64,000 nt of DNA. Origin: Neopestalotiopsis rosae (Eukaryota; Ascomycota; Sordariomycetes; Amphisphaeriales; Sporocadaceae). Within the stretch, counting starts at the first letter, position 1. Every line of letters begins with the position of its first letter. Both the position numbers and the translations under genes were made by a program. The stretch is taken from NCBI GenBank assembly GCA_023078685.1, contig JALGAS010000004.1, positions 4,650,001 to 4,714,000 of the forward strand, read 5' to 3'. This document shows positions 45,350 through 56,800 of the stretch, piece after piece. Under the pieces are notes generated by a model. The model ran no database searches and was not told the DNA's origin. It saw only the letters and a program-made list of their open reading frames with translations.

Positions 45350-47364
45350 TCAGTGCAAGTTGCGGCTCAACGCTTGTGCACACTCGTCGATCATGCTGCT
45401 CTGGTCCTTGATGTACACCTTTGCTTTTTCGACAAGATCTTTGACGGCAACAATATCTCCCAGGTCACCGACCGGCTCGAAATTTCCAGGAACCTTCTCA
45501 ATTGCCTGTTTCCCCAAAATCCTAGAAAGAAAGCTGGGGAAAAAGCTGGTCTTCGTGATCAAGTGCTCTGGGATTTCCGTTCCAATGTTCAGTCGCCAGT
45601 ATTTCTTTGCTTGTGCCTTGGGCGCCATATAGTCTAGAAGGCCTTTAAAAAGGATATGGGTCGCCTCTGTGTTTGTTGCCATTCCAGCGAGCGCGATTTC
45701 AACCTTATGATTACCTAGGATGCCGGGTTTGGGTATAGGTACATTTTCTCCGATGCCAGTGCCAATGCTAAGAAAACAATCAGTGACGCGAAGGGGCCCA
45801 AAGACGTCGACGAGTTCAGTCCACACCCTTGAGAGCACGTAAAACATTAGTAGTCTGTCAAGGAAAGAGATTGAAGGTGCGTTCAATTTAGTTAACGTAC
45901 CATCCCAGTGGATTGTTGGCTTGGAGTCCACCATCTACCAGTTCGATATCACCGACCTTGATAGGGGCGAAATAAGCCGGAGCAGCTGAAGTAGCCCGCG
46001 CAGCTTCCCATAGCTTAATATTGGGCAAAATTGACTTTTGTTGCGGATTCTTATAAGAACGCAAGAATACCGGCGGTTGATTGCTTCCCCTATCGCGTTG
46101 TACAGCCGTGCAGAAACTGTTTGACAAAGAAGTATGAGTAACCAAGATGGTGCGGCTGAGGAAGGGATGAGCTCCACTCACATTCGACAGGACTGGCCTG
46201 GATTGAACATAAGCACTTCCTCTGGATGATCGGTCCCAAGTGTCTCCTTGATCACGCCCTTGATCTTGTCAGCCAGGTTCTTGGCATCATAAAACTCGCC
46301 CTCCCAAGCAAAGTCCCTGTTTCTTTCATGCTCGCTCTTATTGAAGACGTCTTTCATGATATCTGTGTACTTGTCGATACACTGGTCAACTGTCATCTCA
46401 AGACGGCCAAGCATTATAGCAATCAGTCTTTCTGCTGGATCAGCATAACTCATGTCAAAGAGTCACACAGAATGCTCACCCTCCAGTGCTGGTGCCGCCA
46501 ATCATGTCAAATACCTGGCACGGCTTTTTGTTTGGGGCGGCTTTTTCCATCACTGCTTTTAGCATATGCAGAGACGCGAGACCCCGGACACCTCCCCCGT
46601 CTGTGTGGTCTGGTGAGTTTCTTGAACTACTAACTACAAGAACGAAGGTACGTAGGCTTACCGAGCGAAAGCGCACGAACGGGACCACCATCACCGAAAA
46701 CACCAGCCTGGAAAACTGTGTTTGGGAGTACTGGAAGGAAGGCCGCATCGTTGGACTTGTTGATTTCCTGGATAGTATCGTAGATGCTTTTGATATCCGC
46801 AACAGCGCCACCATAGTTCAATGGCTCGCGCTCGATAGGCTTCCCGCCTATGTCAATTCGCAAATAGCCACGTTTCGCATAGATCTTCCACCCTGAATAG
46901 CGTGCACAAAGACGAACCCCTAGGATGTTTCCATCTTCAATCAGCCGCATTATATCATCGTACTTCCCGAACAAATCACCTTCTTTCCACTCGTACTCTG
47001 TGGTCTTGAATCGATTTGTGTGACTCTCCCAGACAAGATCAACCCCATCTTTGGAACGAGGAGTCTTGGATGTCGGGCTCTCGAAAATCGCAAGCTCAAA
47101 CCATGTCCAATTCCCCGCGTTTGGGTCCTCAGCGAAGCCCTGGTCGTGCGATTCAGCAAAGAGTCGAATGCTCTTGATGCGTTGTATTGTGTCAGATCGT
47201 AGAGGACGGGATTTAAACCAAGTCTGCGAGACTGTTTGCTCATCCTCGGATGTCAATACCGTTTCGTCGCCAGTAGCTTTGACTACATACTGCCCCTCGG
47301 AGATCGAACCCTCGTCGGGCAGATCGGGCAGCATTTCGATCTCGCTCAGCTGAAAGTCTGGCAT
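45350..47364 (-). CDS. Patatin-like phospholipase with fungal N-terminal domain
   Basis: Five exons (46662-47364, 46480-46600, 46182-46427, 45901-46116, 45350-45827) give 587 residues. The patatin domain starts right after intron 1: oxyanion loop DGGGVRGL from residue 235, nucleophile elbow GTSTG (Ser272), and catalytic Asp418 in VDGG followed by NNP. Patatins hydrolyse membrane lipid acyl esters; in fungi they are common N-terminal effectors of NLR-like proteins. Here the order is different: about 230 residues precede the domain, with WFELAIFES and YSGWKIYAKRGYLRIDIG segments that suggest a beta-rich module I cannot name, and no NB-ARC, ankyrin or TPR follows. Probably cytosolic. Confidence 0.88.
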
Positions 47365-49232
47365 GATTGCGATTGGATATTTGGAGAGAAGTAACCTAGC
47401 GAAAGATCATGAGTAAGAACATTGCTGAATGTAAGAGGCGACACTTCCCATTAAATGTCTACAGCTGCTAGCCGTGTTATGCCTTACGTCTGTCACATGT
47501 TGCAGCCTATTCTCCATCGATCACATGTTATACATTTGAGAATGAATAGCAAAGCTGAAATGATGTTGCCGATTTGCCCTACTAGCATCAAGAATAATTG
47601 CCATATAACGAAGCACGAGGTTGACAACCTTTTGTCCGCCAACAGCAGAGCTCCGATATGCCTCATACGGCATTGACTTTCCAGCAAGCGCTGGGGAAAG
47701 CTTACGGCCTCGAAACCATAAGACAATGGCCGGCGTTGACAATGAGTAGCAATTGGAAGATATTCTAGTGTCGCGCTAAGGAAATAGTTTCCACTGCGAA
47801 CCACTTGCTCCAGTATGTTAGATGGGTCTGCGAAACCCTTTTTGGTAGCTCCGTAGTTTGAACTCAGAGGTCTTTCACAAGCTCCCGCCTTCACACTTCC
47901 ATCCTCTTATTGGCTTCGGCGAGGTACTATGTATAGCTGCACTAGGCGAAGCATCTGTGTTCATTCATTTTAATGGATCCTAGAATTAGTCAGATATGTG
48001 GAGGAGAAGCGGGTTGAGACAACAAAACATTTCCATTAATGCTCACGAATAAACATAATGCAAGACATCATCTTCGCCTTTGATACAGAAGGGCGCGTAC
48101 TCAGCTTCAAGTCACAAGAAGTCAACTAAGACAGTGAGACGACTCACAATCATGCACATAAATTGCATTTCACCATAAAACTCCATGCTATCATTCGTTG
48201 TACTCTGAAACTTATAATCAGCATGATATTCAGATGCCAGCTGAAAAACTAAGTTGAGGCGTGGCACCACCCAGGCCACTGCCCTTCACGTTGCTTCCCG
48301 TAGTGAGGCCTGTAGGGTGCGACACTAGTGGCGCCTCAATTTTGCGCCAAACTCAGCTTTTGCTGGGCAGGGTCCCCGCTAGGCGAAACCCTCTCGTCCC
48401 ATCCACTATAATCCCTGCGATCCACCGCCTATCGAAAAAAATGCTATCAGAACCAAAAGCAAAACAACATACAACACCGGGGACTCGCTGGCCGTCACCA
48501 ATCCAATCACCAAGTCAGTGATTACAGGACATGTCCACCTGGCCAAAGGTTACCGTTTTTCGGTAGCGTTTTCTGTTGGCATTGATCCCAACCATTCTTT
48601 ATACGGTTGATTACACAATTTTAGCATTCTTACACCTACTTCTTCCCGAAGCAGGGGAAAAGATGGTCAACATGCTCCTTTAACAAGTGTTAAAACTTTA
48701 TGGCGATGGCAGATAGCAATCGCCGGTATGAGTGGTGGTGACCAACAGCTCTTGAACAGGTATTGTGTCAAGATGGATCAGGATCACGATAGGTCCGTCA
48801 CCTCGGAAATCCCACTCTTCTAGGAACATCGCACCATCACCTTGGCACAAACCCCATCTGCAAAAGCCTTTCCCTCGCTCGTTGGCGAGCCTGCCGCTCC
48901 TAAAGCTTAAGACACAGAGGGCAACTATACCATTGATACGGTTCCGTACCATAGGATTGACAGTAGACCGTCACTTGTCGACTGCGAGCTGCGGTGTTGT
49001 TGGCGGAAGTCAGAAGCCAATCAGTACTCTAGTTTCCTTGTTTTCGGTCCAGAACTCATGTGAAGTGGAGATGCTGAAGCTAGATTTCACTGCTTGTAGA
49101 CTGATAGAAGGAACTTAATGGCTACTGAATACAAATGCAGTAGCATGAATGAATATCACAGTCTATGTAGAAGTAAATGACTATCAAGATAACCCTGGAA
49201 ATACGCACAGCCTAAAGAAAAATCGCTATAGA
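47365..49232. other. Long intergenic region, no recognisable gene
   Basis: About 1.87 kb between the patatin start and the 3' end of the RNase-fold gene. It is AT-rich with short unrelated open frames. No intact repeat or transposon is visible. Confidence 0.4.
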
Positions 49233-49824
49233 TCAAGGGCAGTTAAGAAAAGGCCGGGCAGGGCCGTGTCGCATGACTCCACAGTACAAAACCTGCATCT
49301 CCGTGCTGGTCTTCTTGTACTCAAAAACTACACGGTCCGGCATCTGTCTGGCGTCCTCGCCATCGTATACATGGCCGTCTGGCATGATGATGAACTCCAT
49401 CTGGCTCTTGCCGCACGGGAAAGGCAGGTCCTCCGCGTTGCCAAAATCGTGAGGGTAGTCGTCTGCGTTTCAGGGAGGTTAATTCAGAGCTGATTGAGTG
49501 TGTGCGAAGAAAAGAGAACTCACTGTCTCCAAGTGACTTGCCGGCAGCCGCAAGTTTGGCCCCCTCCAGAAAGGCCTGCTTGATCTGGTTCGTGGTGTAC
49601 GCGTGTTCATCCTGGTGTGGGAAGTTGGCGTTGTTGGTTTCGGGGCAAGTGACGCCTGTCGTTGGGTCCCGTCCGACCTTGAGCTTGAGGCCTGCGCGTG
49701 CTTCCAAAGCAGCCAGGGTTTCGTCACGGGTCTCGACCTGCATGTCTGGTTGATGGGGATAAGCACTTGCGAAATTGATGATGCTTGCACCAACTAGCAA
49801 GAGGCCGGTAAGAAACATGTGCAT
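49233..49824 (-). CDS. Secreted RNase T1/ribotoxin-fold ribonuclease
   Basis: Two exons (49524-49824, 49233-49462) give 176 residues. A signal peptide (1 to about 21) is followed by a roughly 35-residue segment that could be a propeptide. Catalytic positions of the N1/T1 family are all present: Tyr103 and His105 (YPH), Glu123 (MEF), Arg144 (DRVVF) and His166 (CGVMRH). Four cysteines (60, 117, 161, 175) are placed as in fungal ribotoxins, where the first pairs with the last and the middle two pair, and differ from RNase T1. The product is expected to be a secreted guanyl-type RNase. Whether it cuts the ribosomal sarcin-ricin loop cannot be told: the long loops of classic ribotoxins are short here. 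The first ATG consistent with a signal peptide is used. Confidence 0.85.
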
Positions 49825-49978
49825 CTTGACGGTTCTAGCGTACGAAAGGGCTCGAATTGACTGGGAAGGAAGCTGGAAAGCTGATATTGGGGTGATCGGA
49901 GAGATAAAGCTATATCTGGTGGTATTGATGAGAGTACAGAGGCACACAGTAACAGGTAGGCAAGATCAAAGATATTTA

Positions 49979-49979
49979 C

Positions 49980-50012
<33 letters not shown>

Positions 50013-50022
50013 CGTTTGTGTG
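49979..50022. repeat. (TA)n(TG)n microsatellite
   Basis: A run of about five TA units passes straight into about eleven TG units, then an imperfect GT tail. It lies some 155 bp upstream of the RNase-fold gene start, within its likely promoter. Confidence 0.95.
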
Positions 50023-50326
50023 TTCAGCCATGAGAGCTCATACTGCGTTTAGTCCTTCGTATAGAAAAGACCACAGCCTCGGACATATTATCCAGGTATG
50101 ATATGTGGGTTGCATCCTTTATTCCTGGATTCTTCCTCGAAGACGCCCATGATGTACAAGCCTATGATACACTCTCGAAAGCTTACGTACAATTGGAATA
50201 CTCGTATAATCCTATTGTTAATGCTCTTCCCGGATCGGCATATTTTATTCATGGCCTCCAACGCTCGACGGGGCTGCCAGTACAATTTACGGGTATCTGT
50301 GGATGTATTGGGGGCCACTTCGGCAG

Positions 50327-50392
50327 CATCCTTCGATCTGCATTGATCAACTATAATCTCATCCTTCGATCTGCACTGATCCACTATAAAAT
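50327..50392. repeat. 33-bp direct tandem duplication
   Basis: Two adjacent 33-bp copies (50327-50359 and 50360-50392) differ at only a few positions. Each begins CATCCTTCGATCTGCA and ends with an ACTATAA core. Confidence 0.85.
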
Positions 50393-50689
50393 AAGCCGCC
50401 CTCTTCAGCCACATTATGCCCCTTACATATTCCTAGGTTTCTTGCTGTAGCCTTGTAAGAACCCACCCTGTGCTACCAAGTGCCCTTGCTATTTTGGGGC
50501 CACTCAATCCGTCGAGTATACGAACACTGGGCACTGACGTCATACTTTAGACACTCTGAAATGCTTGCCTAGTCTCCCACTCCTCGTTCATAAACATTAC
50601 ACCTGTCAAATTTCGCACCGAACCCGCCGCACTGCACACACGGAACAGATCTAAATCACAAATCTATCGTTTTCTTCTCAACGACCATC

Positions 50690-51719
50690 ATGGCAGTCAA
50701 CATGTATCAACAATTCATCATGACACAACGAGAGATGAAGGGGCCTCCGGCTGCGGAACAGCTCTCAGCTTTGGAGAAACTTCTCATCAATCCGCATGCA
50801 TCAGTCCCTGAAATTGCCGCGAAGATCAATCGCCCCTACTTCCAAGCAATTCGAGAAAACCCGGAAGACCGAACGAACCCTACCGAGGCCACCTGCTCTC
50901 GTATTTGGCGGAGCATAAACAATGCGGTCAAACAGCTGGCCGACGTCAACGACAAATGGGCTGAGCTTGTCCACGAAATGCTGCAGTCTGATGAGCCAAT
51001 CTGCGCCAATGTGAGCTTGCGACACTTCAATCTGGAGTGGTCGGAGTTTGCGTGGAACTGTGAGTCCTTCCTCAGTCCTTGGACCTCGGCTCGAGTATGA
51101 GGTTGCAAGATTTCGCTGCTTCTTATCAAAAGAAACTGTAAAGATAACTTGAGAGGATCGCTGTGCTAACAATTCATCAAAATCGATAGTTCAGCAGCCG
51201 TCGTCAACTGATCCCGATCGAAAGGCCAAATGTCAGTCCTGGATCAATATGAATGCCTTTTGTGCCAAGCTCTCTGCATACGGCGATCCCAGACTGGACA
51301 TGCTGTCGGACGCCGACTGGATCATTCGGCACACTCTCGAAAAGACTCCGTGGGAGGTATATCACCACCCAGATATCGAGGATGAGGAGGAATTCAGAGG
51401 AGAGGAGTACCCTGCTTTCCGCGATTACGAGTTGGAGAAACGAGATGTTAGGTCGCTGAACTATTGGGTGCCTGGGGCTGCGGTCTGGTTCAAGCTGAAC
51501 TCCAAGGGTATTTACGAATTGGAAGGCCCTATGGCACACGAGCATGACTGGAATTCTACCAACTGGAACGGTCCAAAGGGTTGGTCCAAAGACCGATTCG
51601 CCTACTGGATAGAGCGTTTTGACTGGATCAGCAAAGTCACCGCTCTTGATCGCGAGACGAGGCAGCTCGCAGTGGAGGCAGCCCAGGCTATGAAGCAAGT
51701 TACGGCAGTTACAAACTGA
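50690..51719 (+). CDS. Conserved fungal hypothetical protein, DUF3632-like
   Basis: Two exons (50690-51059, 51190-51719) with a 130-bp intron give 299 residues. The protein is hydrophilic and mainly helical by composition, with no signal peptide or membrane segment. Features are an N-terminal ALEKLL...EIAAKI stretch, a Trp-rich centre (SRIWRSINNAVKQL, EWSEFAWNF), and a C-terminal WSKDRFAYWIERFDWIS block. The pattern recalls the DUF3632 group of fungal proteins, often near secondary metabolism or incompatibility genes, but I hold that assignment loosely. Phase across the intron is exact and both exons have coding composition, so the gene itself is well supported. Function unknown. A polypyrimidine-rich stretch precedes the ATG. 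Confidence 0.75.
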
Positions 51720-52905
51720 GGTACTTGAGATAGTAGACATGACAACGGATTTCTTAAGATAGTGTGTTGTTAGTTTGTGTCTCTTTATTAGACCATGTCA
51801 TCGAATTCGATTTCATTTTCCTCGCAATCAAGGAATTCTAATTAAAGACGGACGTCAAGACAAACAATGTAGCCGCTTGAGGTGATACAAACGCCTCTCC
51901 ATGGAACTGTACTTGCAATTCAAGCGCCACTAAATTAATCATAACTTCGTGGTTCTAGGCAGCTGAACACTCGCTGTAAGATACAATTAAAAGCTGATAG
52001 AGGCTGAGTGACATCTCACGGCCCCGCGTAGCTAGTTGCCTTTGCGCAAGTACCTATAAACATGTTAAAATCCGCCCAAGGCAAAAACGGGTCGAGTATT
52101 CGGGGCTACAGCGGCTGTAAGATGCACCCACCGTATGTGGACCCCACAAGCAATGTCGATCCTCAGGGGCAGCCAGGGTAGCCCCCACAATCTGTCATGC
52201 TTACGACCACAGCCGGCCGATCTGTGCTGCAGCCTGCGCGGTAAATGTAAGAATTGTTGAATTCTAAATTTACTTCGTCACTCGGCATGCCTCAATCCAT
52301 GAATCCGCACGCCCTACTAGATGAAGTATGTGTTATCCAGTTTCAGGCGATTAGGCACGTAACGAAAAACTTTGTTTTGCAAGCACTACCCTGGAGGCGG
52401 TGCTTACGAGAGAAGTGCCCACGTGCCAGTAGGTTGCGTGCCATTGATCACATAAGCATTCTAATTCCACTATAGTACAATCATTTCTTTACCTTGCAAC
52501 GGCAATTCGGCAACTTGCAACGATGGTACGGTGACGTAAAGCACCATCTTACAGGCACGAGCCTACCAAAGCCTCAATCCACCTAATCAGATCCTCTCAG
52601 TGATCAACGGTAGATCTTCAGTTCTCGTTGCAAGGCTCTGCAATTCCTACTTTGCTTCCTGTTGAGTTTTGATCTAGGCAACATCATTACCAAATATAGG
52701 TTTGCTCACATTCAGAAAGCCTATCTGAAAAGAGTCGGAGAATCAGACAGACTGACATGCATATATAAAGCGATTTGCGGCCTTGTTGAATGTTTTGTTT
52801 TGTCTATCATCATTATCAACTTCACTTAGCTCTCACACTGCCATTACAATCTCAACCCCATCAACACATCAAATTTTCTACTCATAAAAAACTCAGCAAT
52901 CCACT
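51720..52905. other. Intergenic region upstream of small secreted protein
   Basis: About 1.19 kb without gene signal. The right end contains the promoter of the small secreted protein gene. Confidence 0.4.
52761..52769 (+). promoter_or_regulatory. TATA-like box upstream of small secreted protein
   Basis: ATATATAAA about 137 bp before the ATG at 52906, with a long CT/CA-rich leader in between, typical of strongly expressed fungal genes. Confidence 0.5.
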
Positions 52906-53423
52906 ATGCAGTTCTTCAGCTCTCTCGCCGCCGTCGTCAGCCTCTTGGCCGTCGCCGCCAGCGCCTCTCCCACGGCACATTCTCAAAACGCGGAGATCGA
53001 AGCCCGAGCCAACTCCAAGTTGAACCAGTACACCAACGCCGATTGGTAAGTTTCAAGTCCTCACTCCTCGAAAAGAAAGTTTCTCTTTTCTGAACATCCG
53101 ATTGTAGCAAGGACAACAACGGCGGCAACAGCCCCAGCTACCACGCTTCTCCGCCGGCGCGCAAGTGCTACAACATCGATAGCACTACTATGTCCTTCTA
53201 CTTTGGTCTGGGACCACTGACCCAGACGTGGGGTAAGTTAACACCATAGCACCAGGGGTATACCTTGCATTTGACTGGGTACGTACTGACCTTCCATGCA
53301 GCATACGCCGAAGCTGGCTGCGGAGGCCTGTCGATGAACCTGGGGGGTAATGGTGGCTGCCAGGCTGTCGAGGCTAACTTTAGTGACCGCTTTGAGACCA
53401 TTCGAAGCGTCATGATGGACTAG
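52906..53423 (+). CDS. Small secreted cysteine-containing protein, candidate effector
   Basis: Three exons (52906-53045, 53108-53232, 53302-53423) give 128 residues. A strong signal peptide runs from residue 1 to about 20 (FFSSLAAVVSLLAVAASA), followed by a short pro-like segment ending IEARA. The mature part has four cysteines (in DCKDNN, KCYNID, GCGGL and GCQAV) and is rich in Gly, Asn and Ser. No catalytic motif is visible. Size, secretion and even cysteine number fit a small secreted effector or self-defence protein. The introns split the mature domain at phases 2 and 1, and both have standard GTAAGT donors. A TATA box and a CT-rich leader suggest high inducible expression. Family not recognised. 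Confidence 0.83.
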
Positions 53424-53823
53424 GGGCTTATCCAGCCGTTTTTCATTGGGTCATTCTATTTGTCTTGCTATTTGAATTGTCATCGTGGTATCCTATTGAA
53501 GTGTGCAGGTAGAATAGTGCTTAGCTATGGTCTCTATTCAGCGATGAAGCATATATTTCTCAGCAGCTTGATAAGTTTCAAAAGATTCTAGATTATCTGT
53601 TTCAATATAAAAGTCTAAATCATACCAGATGGAGCTTATGCGGAGAGATGCCGAGTTCTCTGGTGTCTGTTAGTGTGTGATGGAATGGTCACATGCAAGT
53701 CTATATGTTGAATTCTATTGATGGCATTTCATTTTCCAGTAAACAAATCAAAATCGAAGGGACTATTCATGGTGTATTAGGTATTAACATAGTAAAGTCT
53801 CTACCCCTTTCCTTGTTGGCCTG
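53424..53823. other. Convergent 3' intergenic region
   Basis: A 400-bp AT-rich spacer between two converging 3' ends. No coding signal. Confidence 0.45.
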
Positions 53824-56800
53824 CTAACGCATTTCACTTATCGAGGGTCTTGCAGGTCTAAGTGTTCTCGTGGATGATCCATCCTCATTTGCAACCCGTC
53901 TTTTTACCCAGCGCATCTTCGAGCTGTACCCAAAAAGGACTGCACCACGATCATATTGTCCATCATCATCGAATAGTTCAGTTGGGCTTCGAGGATCTCT
54001 CAAGAGTCGAGCTCGGAGCCCGTCAGACAGACAAACCTGCACCCGGTCACGCTTGATCGGCGATGCTGTCGAGCAGTTGCAAGACTCGAAGCACTGATCA
54101 GGCGTGAGCCAAACGATTTTAGGGGCTAACAGGCACGGGTTGGTATCTGAGTTGCCGTGCTTCTTGATTATCCGCTTCAAATCTTTCACGGATACTGCAA
54201 GGAGATCCTTTCCGGGAGGCTCATTCCACTTGCACGTTTCGCAGGCTTTCTCGAATGGTTGGAACATGTGGCCAAACCCTCGGCCAAAGAGTGTTGGGGT
54301 GTAAATAGCTTGAGTAAAATCGACCCACGCTTCGCCAGAAGCACTGATTGTATGAACCTTGGGCCGGAACGTTGGTTCGTCACTTGCTAAAGAAACGAAA
54401 TCAAAACCCTCTAGTTGATCTCTCGGATTTAGCTTTAGCCTAAAGCCTGCACCATCTCGCATATTGTCGACGTGGGCCGTTATTAGCTGCAAGGCCGTGC
54501 AAATCTCCCTGACTTTGGCTTCGACACGGAGGAATTGGTCTTCTTGGTTGGATGCCCCCCTTTTGTGTTGCGGCCACAGCGGCCGGTCTCTGTTCTTTTG
54601 GAGGACTTCAAAGGCGGCACGGGCTCCAAAGAACTCGTCATCGGCCTCAATAAGCTCATCAAATCCAGGAAGCACCACTGCTTGGAGTATTTCGTCCGAT
54701 TTGCAGCCTTTGAGATATGTTCGCAGCGCGTGTAGTACAGTACTTACTCCATCGATAAGCCAGGCTTGTCGTTCAGATACGTCGTAGAACAGGAAGTGCC
54801 TTGCAGCTATCGCCGAAAGCGTGCGTACGTAGTCATCGTCGAAATTGATTTGCCACGACTTGTCCTTGTTTCCAATAGATGCACTGACTCCCACGCTTAC
54901 GATCTTGCCAGTAGAAACGGAGATTCTGTCAAATGCGACGAAAGAACGTGGTTGGCCAAGGCCAGAGTGCATAATACTGTCGTAATTCGCGCCAGCGGAA
55001 CCTGTGATAGATTAGGTAAGCATCCATTTCAGAATCGACGGCTTAAAAGCCACTCTTTGTGGAATTGGGCATATTGGGTAATCAATTGAATCACTTACCC
55101 GCGATATTTTTGACTTTTCTCGACCACCCCAGTATGTGCCTGCTAGTGGACAGTTGCGGCACATCAACAATACACTCTGGGCCTCCTGCCAGAGGCATGC
55201 GATAGTCTTCGAAAGAAATGTAGCGCTTATCTTCATTCAAGCACAAATGCCACCAGATTGTGTTTCCGACAACTTTGGTGATCGCCATCATGGTAGAGAA
55301 GCCTTTGAGGAAAGTTCTCCCCTCGAAATTGACAAGTTGTCGCGTGTTTGATAATGCAGTCATAATATCGAATGATACCTCAAGCCCACTGTTCGAAATC
55401 ATTCGTCGCGGAATGGGATAGCCATGGACTACAACGGGATTGCGAAAGAGGCCCTGCCAGCATCCACCGGGCGCACCATTGTCGCGACATGGCCTCAAGC
55501 CAATCAATTCATGTTCTATAACCCATTTTTGTTGCAAAACTCCAAGAGGCTTTTCGAAACGTGATGCTGTCTTCCATACCGACGGTGCGGAGTATGTGAT
55601 GCTTGTATCGTTTTTGGATGATGCCAATGCAGTCGACATCCAAGCAAGTTGCGCACCCACCTCAGCAACACAGTACGAAACTCCGCTTGCAACCAAGACT
55701 AAGAGGTTATTATGCCAAAGTGACTTTATTCTTGTTCCGCTAGAAAGGGTCGTCGTTGTCCGGGCTTCTTCTTCAGCATCTGCAAAGCTGCAATAAGTAC
55801 GACATTACCAAAAATAACAGTGCAAGCAAAGCAGATTCGACACTAACCTCTACCCGGAGATGAAACGGAAGACGATTGGACAAGCTTCTGCAGGAAAAGC
55901 ACAAGTTCTGCACCTTCTGTACCCCAAGTCTGCCGTACATAATCGATACAAGTTATAGCTTGAACGCTGTTGTGGTTGCCCGTCAACGTGATGGCGGTCT
56001 CCAATACGGTTTCCAGACTCTCAGAGTATGCTTGCTCGTTATGGAAAACACGAAAACCCCAGTCCACTTGGAACTCTAGCTCAACAAACGTATTCAAACG
56101 AATACCCATAGCTCCGGGCATTCGCATCCCGTTAATCAGTTGATATTCGATGCTGCATGTTTCAGCGGCGTGATCAGGGATTTGGAGCACCTGAGTTCTC
56201 TCGATGGCGGAAAGCAGCCATCCGTACGAATAAGATATGTGAAGGATTTTCATGTACTTTGCCAAGTCAGGAAGATGCCGCATGGAGACTTCTGTTTCGT
56301 GCTCCTGGATCGCAGGAAGCTTTCCTGATGTATCGGTGGTCCTACCTCCTCCCCAAAACAAGTCGATGTCGTCATCGGCCGGAAGAAGCCCCCGACTCAT
56401 TCTCCGTTGGAATTCCGTCCTATCATGATATTTTTGATACAGCTGATCAACAATGTCCCTGGAAGTTCAGTTCAGTAAGCAGTTGAATCTCCATATAGAT
56501 GGATATACTTGCCTTCGATAGTAATGGGTTAAATCGCTGATGGCCCAGTAATATTTATCAGTGCTCTCATTTCTTATTCTCAGAGAAAACGCTGCCAGAG
56601 CCCAGTCGAGGCTCGGGACGAACGTGTCGAAATTGTCCACGTCGTTGTTGAATATCATGACCTTGCAAACGTCTTCCACAAGTATTGATATATAGTCTGA
56701 CACGTTCGCCTTCTGCAAGCTCCCAGTAGCCGAATGCACATCGCTTGTCCTACTACTAGCTTCGACCTCGACCTGAGACGGCATTATCTTTCCCGATCTT

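Larger units (their letters stand above)
49825..50689. other. Intergenic region with microsatellite and tandem duplication
   Basis: An 865-bp divergent region holding a TA/TG microsatellite and a 33-bp tandem duplication. An open frame at 50103-50450 (115 codons, ending in a duplicated peptide) has a weak histidine-phosphatase-like SFIPGFFLEDA stretch and may be a decayed gene fragment. Confidence 0.4.

Noticed and set aside
50103..50450. A 115-codon open frame as a real gene
   Set aside because: It runs through the 33-bp tandem duplication, lacks a full domain and has no splice support; only a weak phosphatase-like phrase remains.
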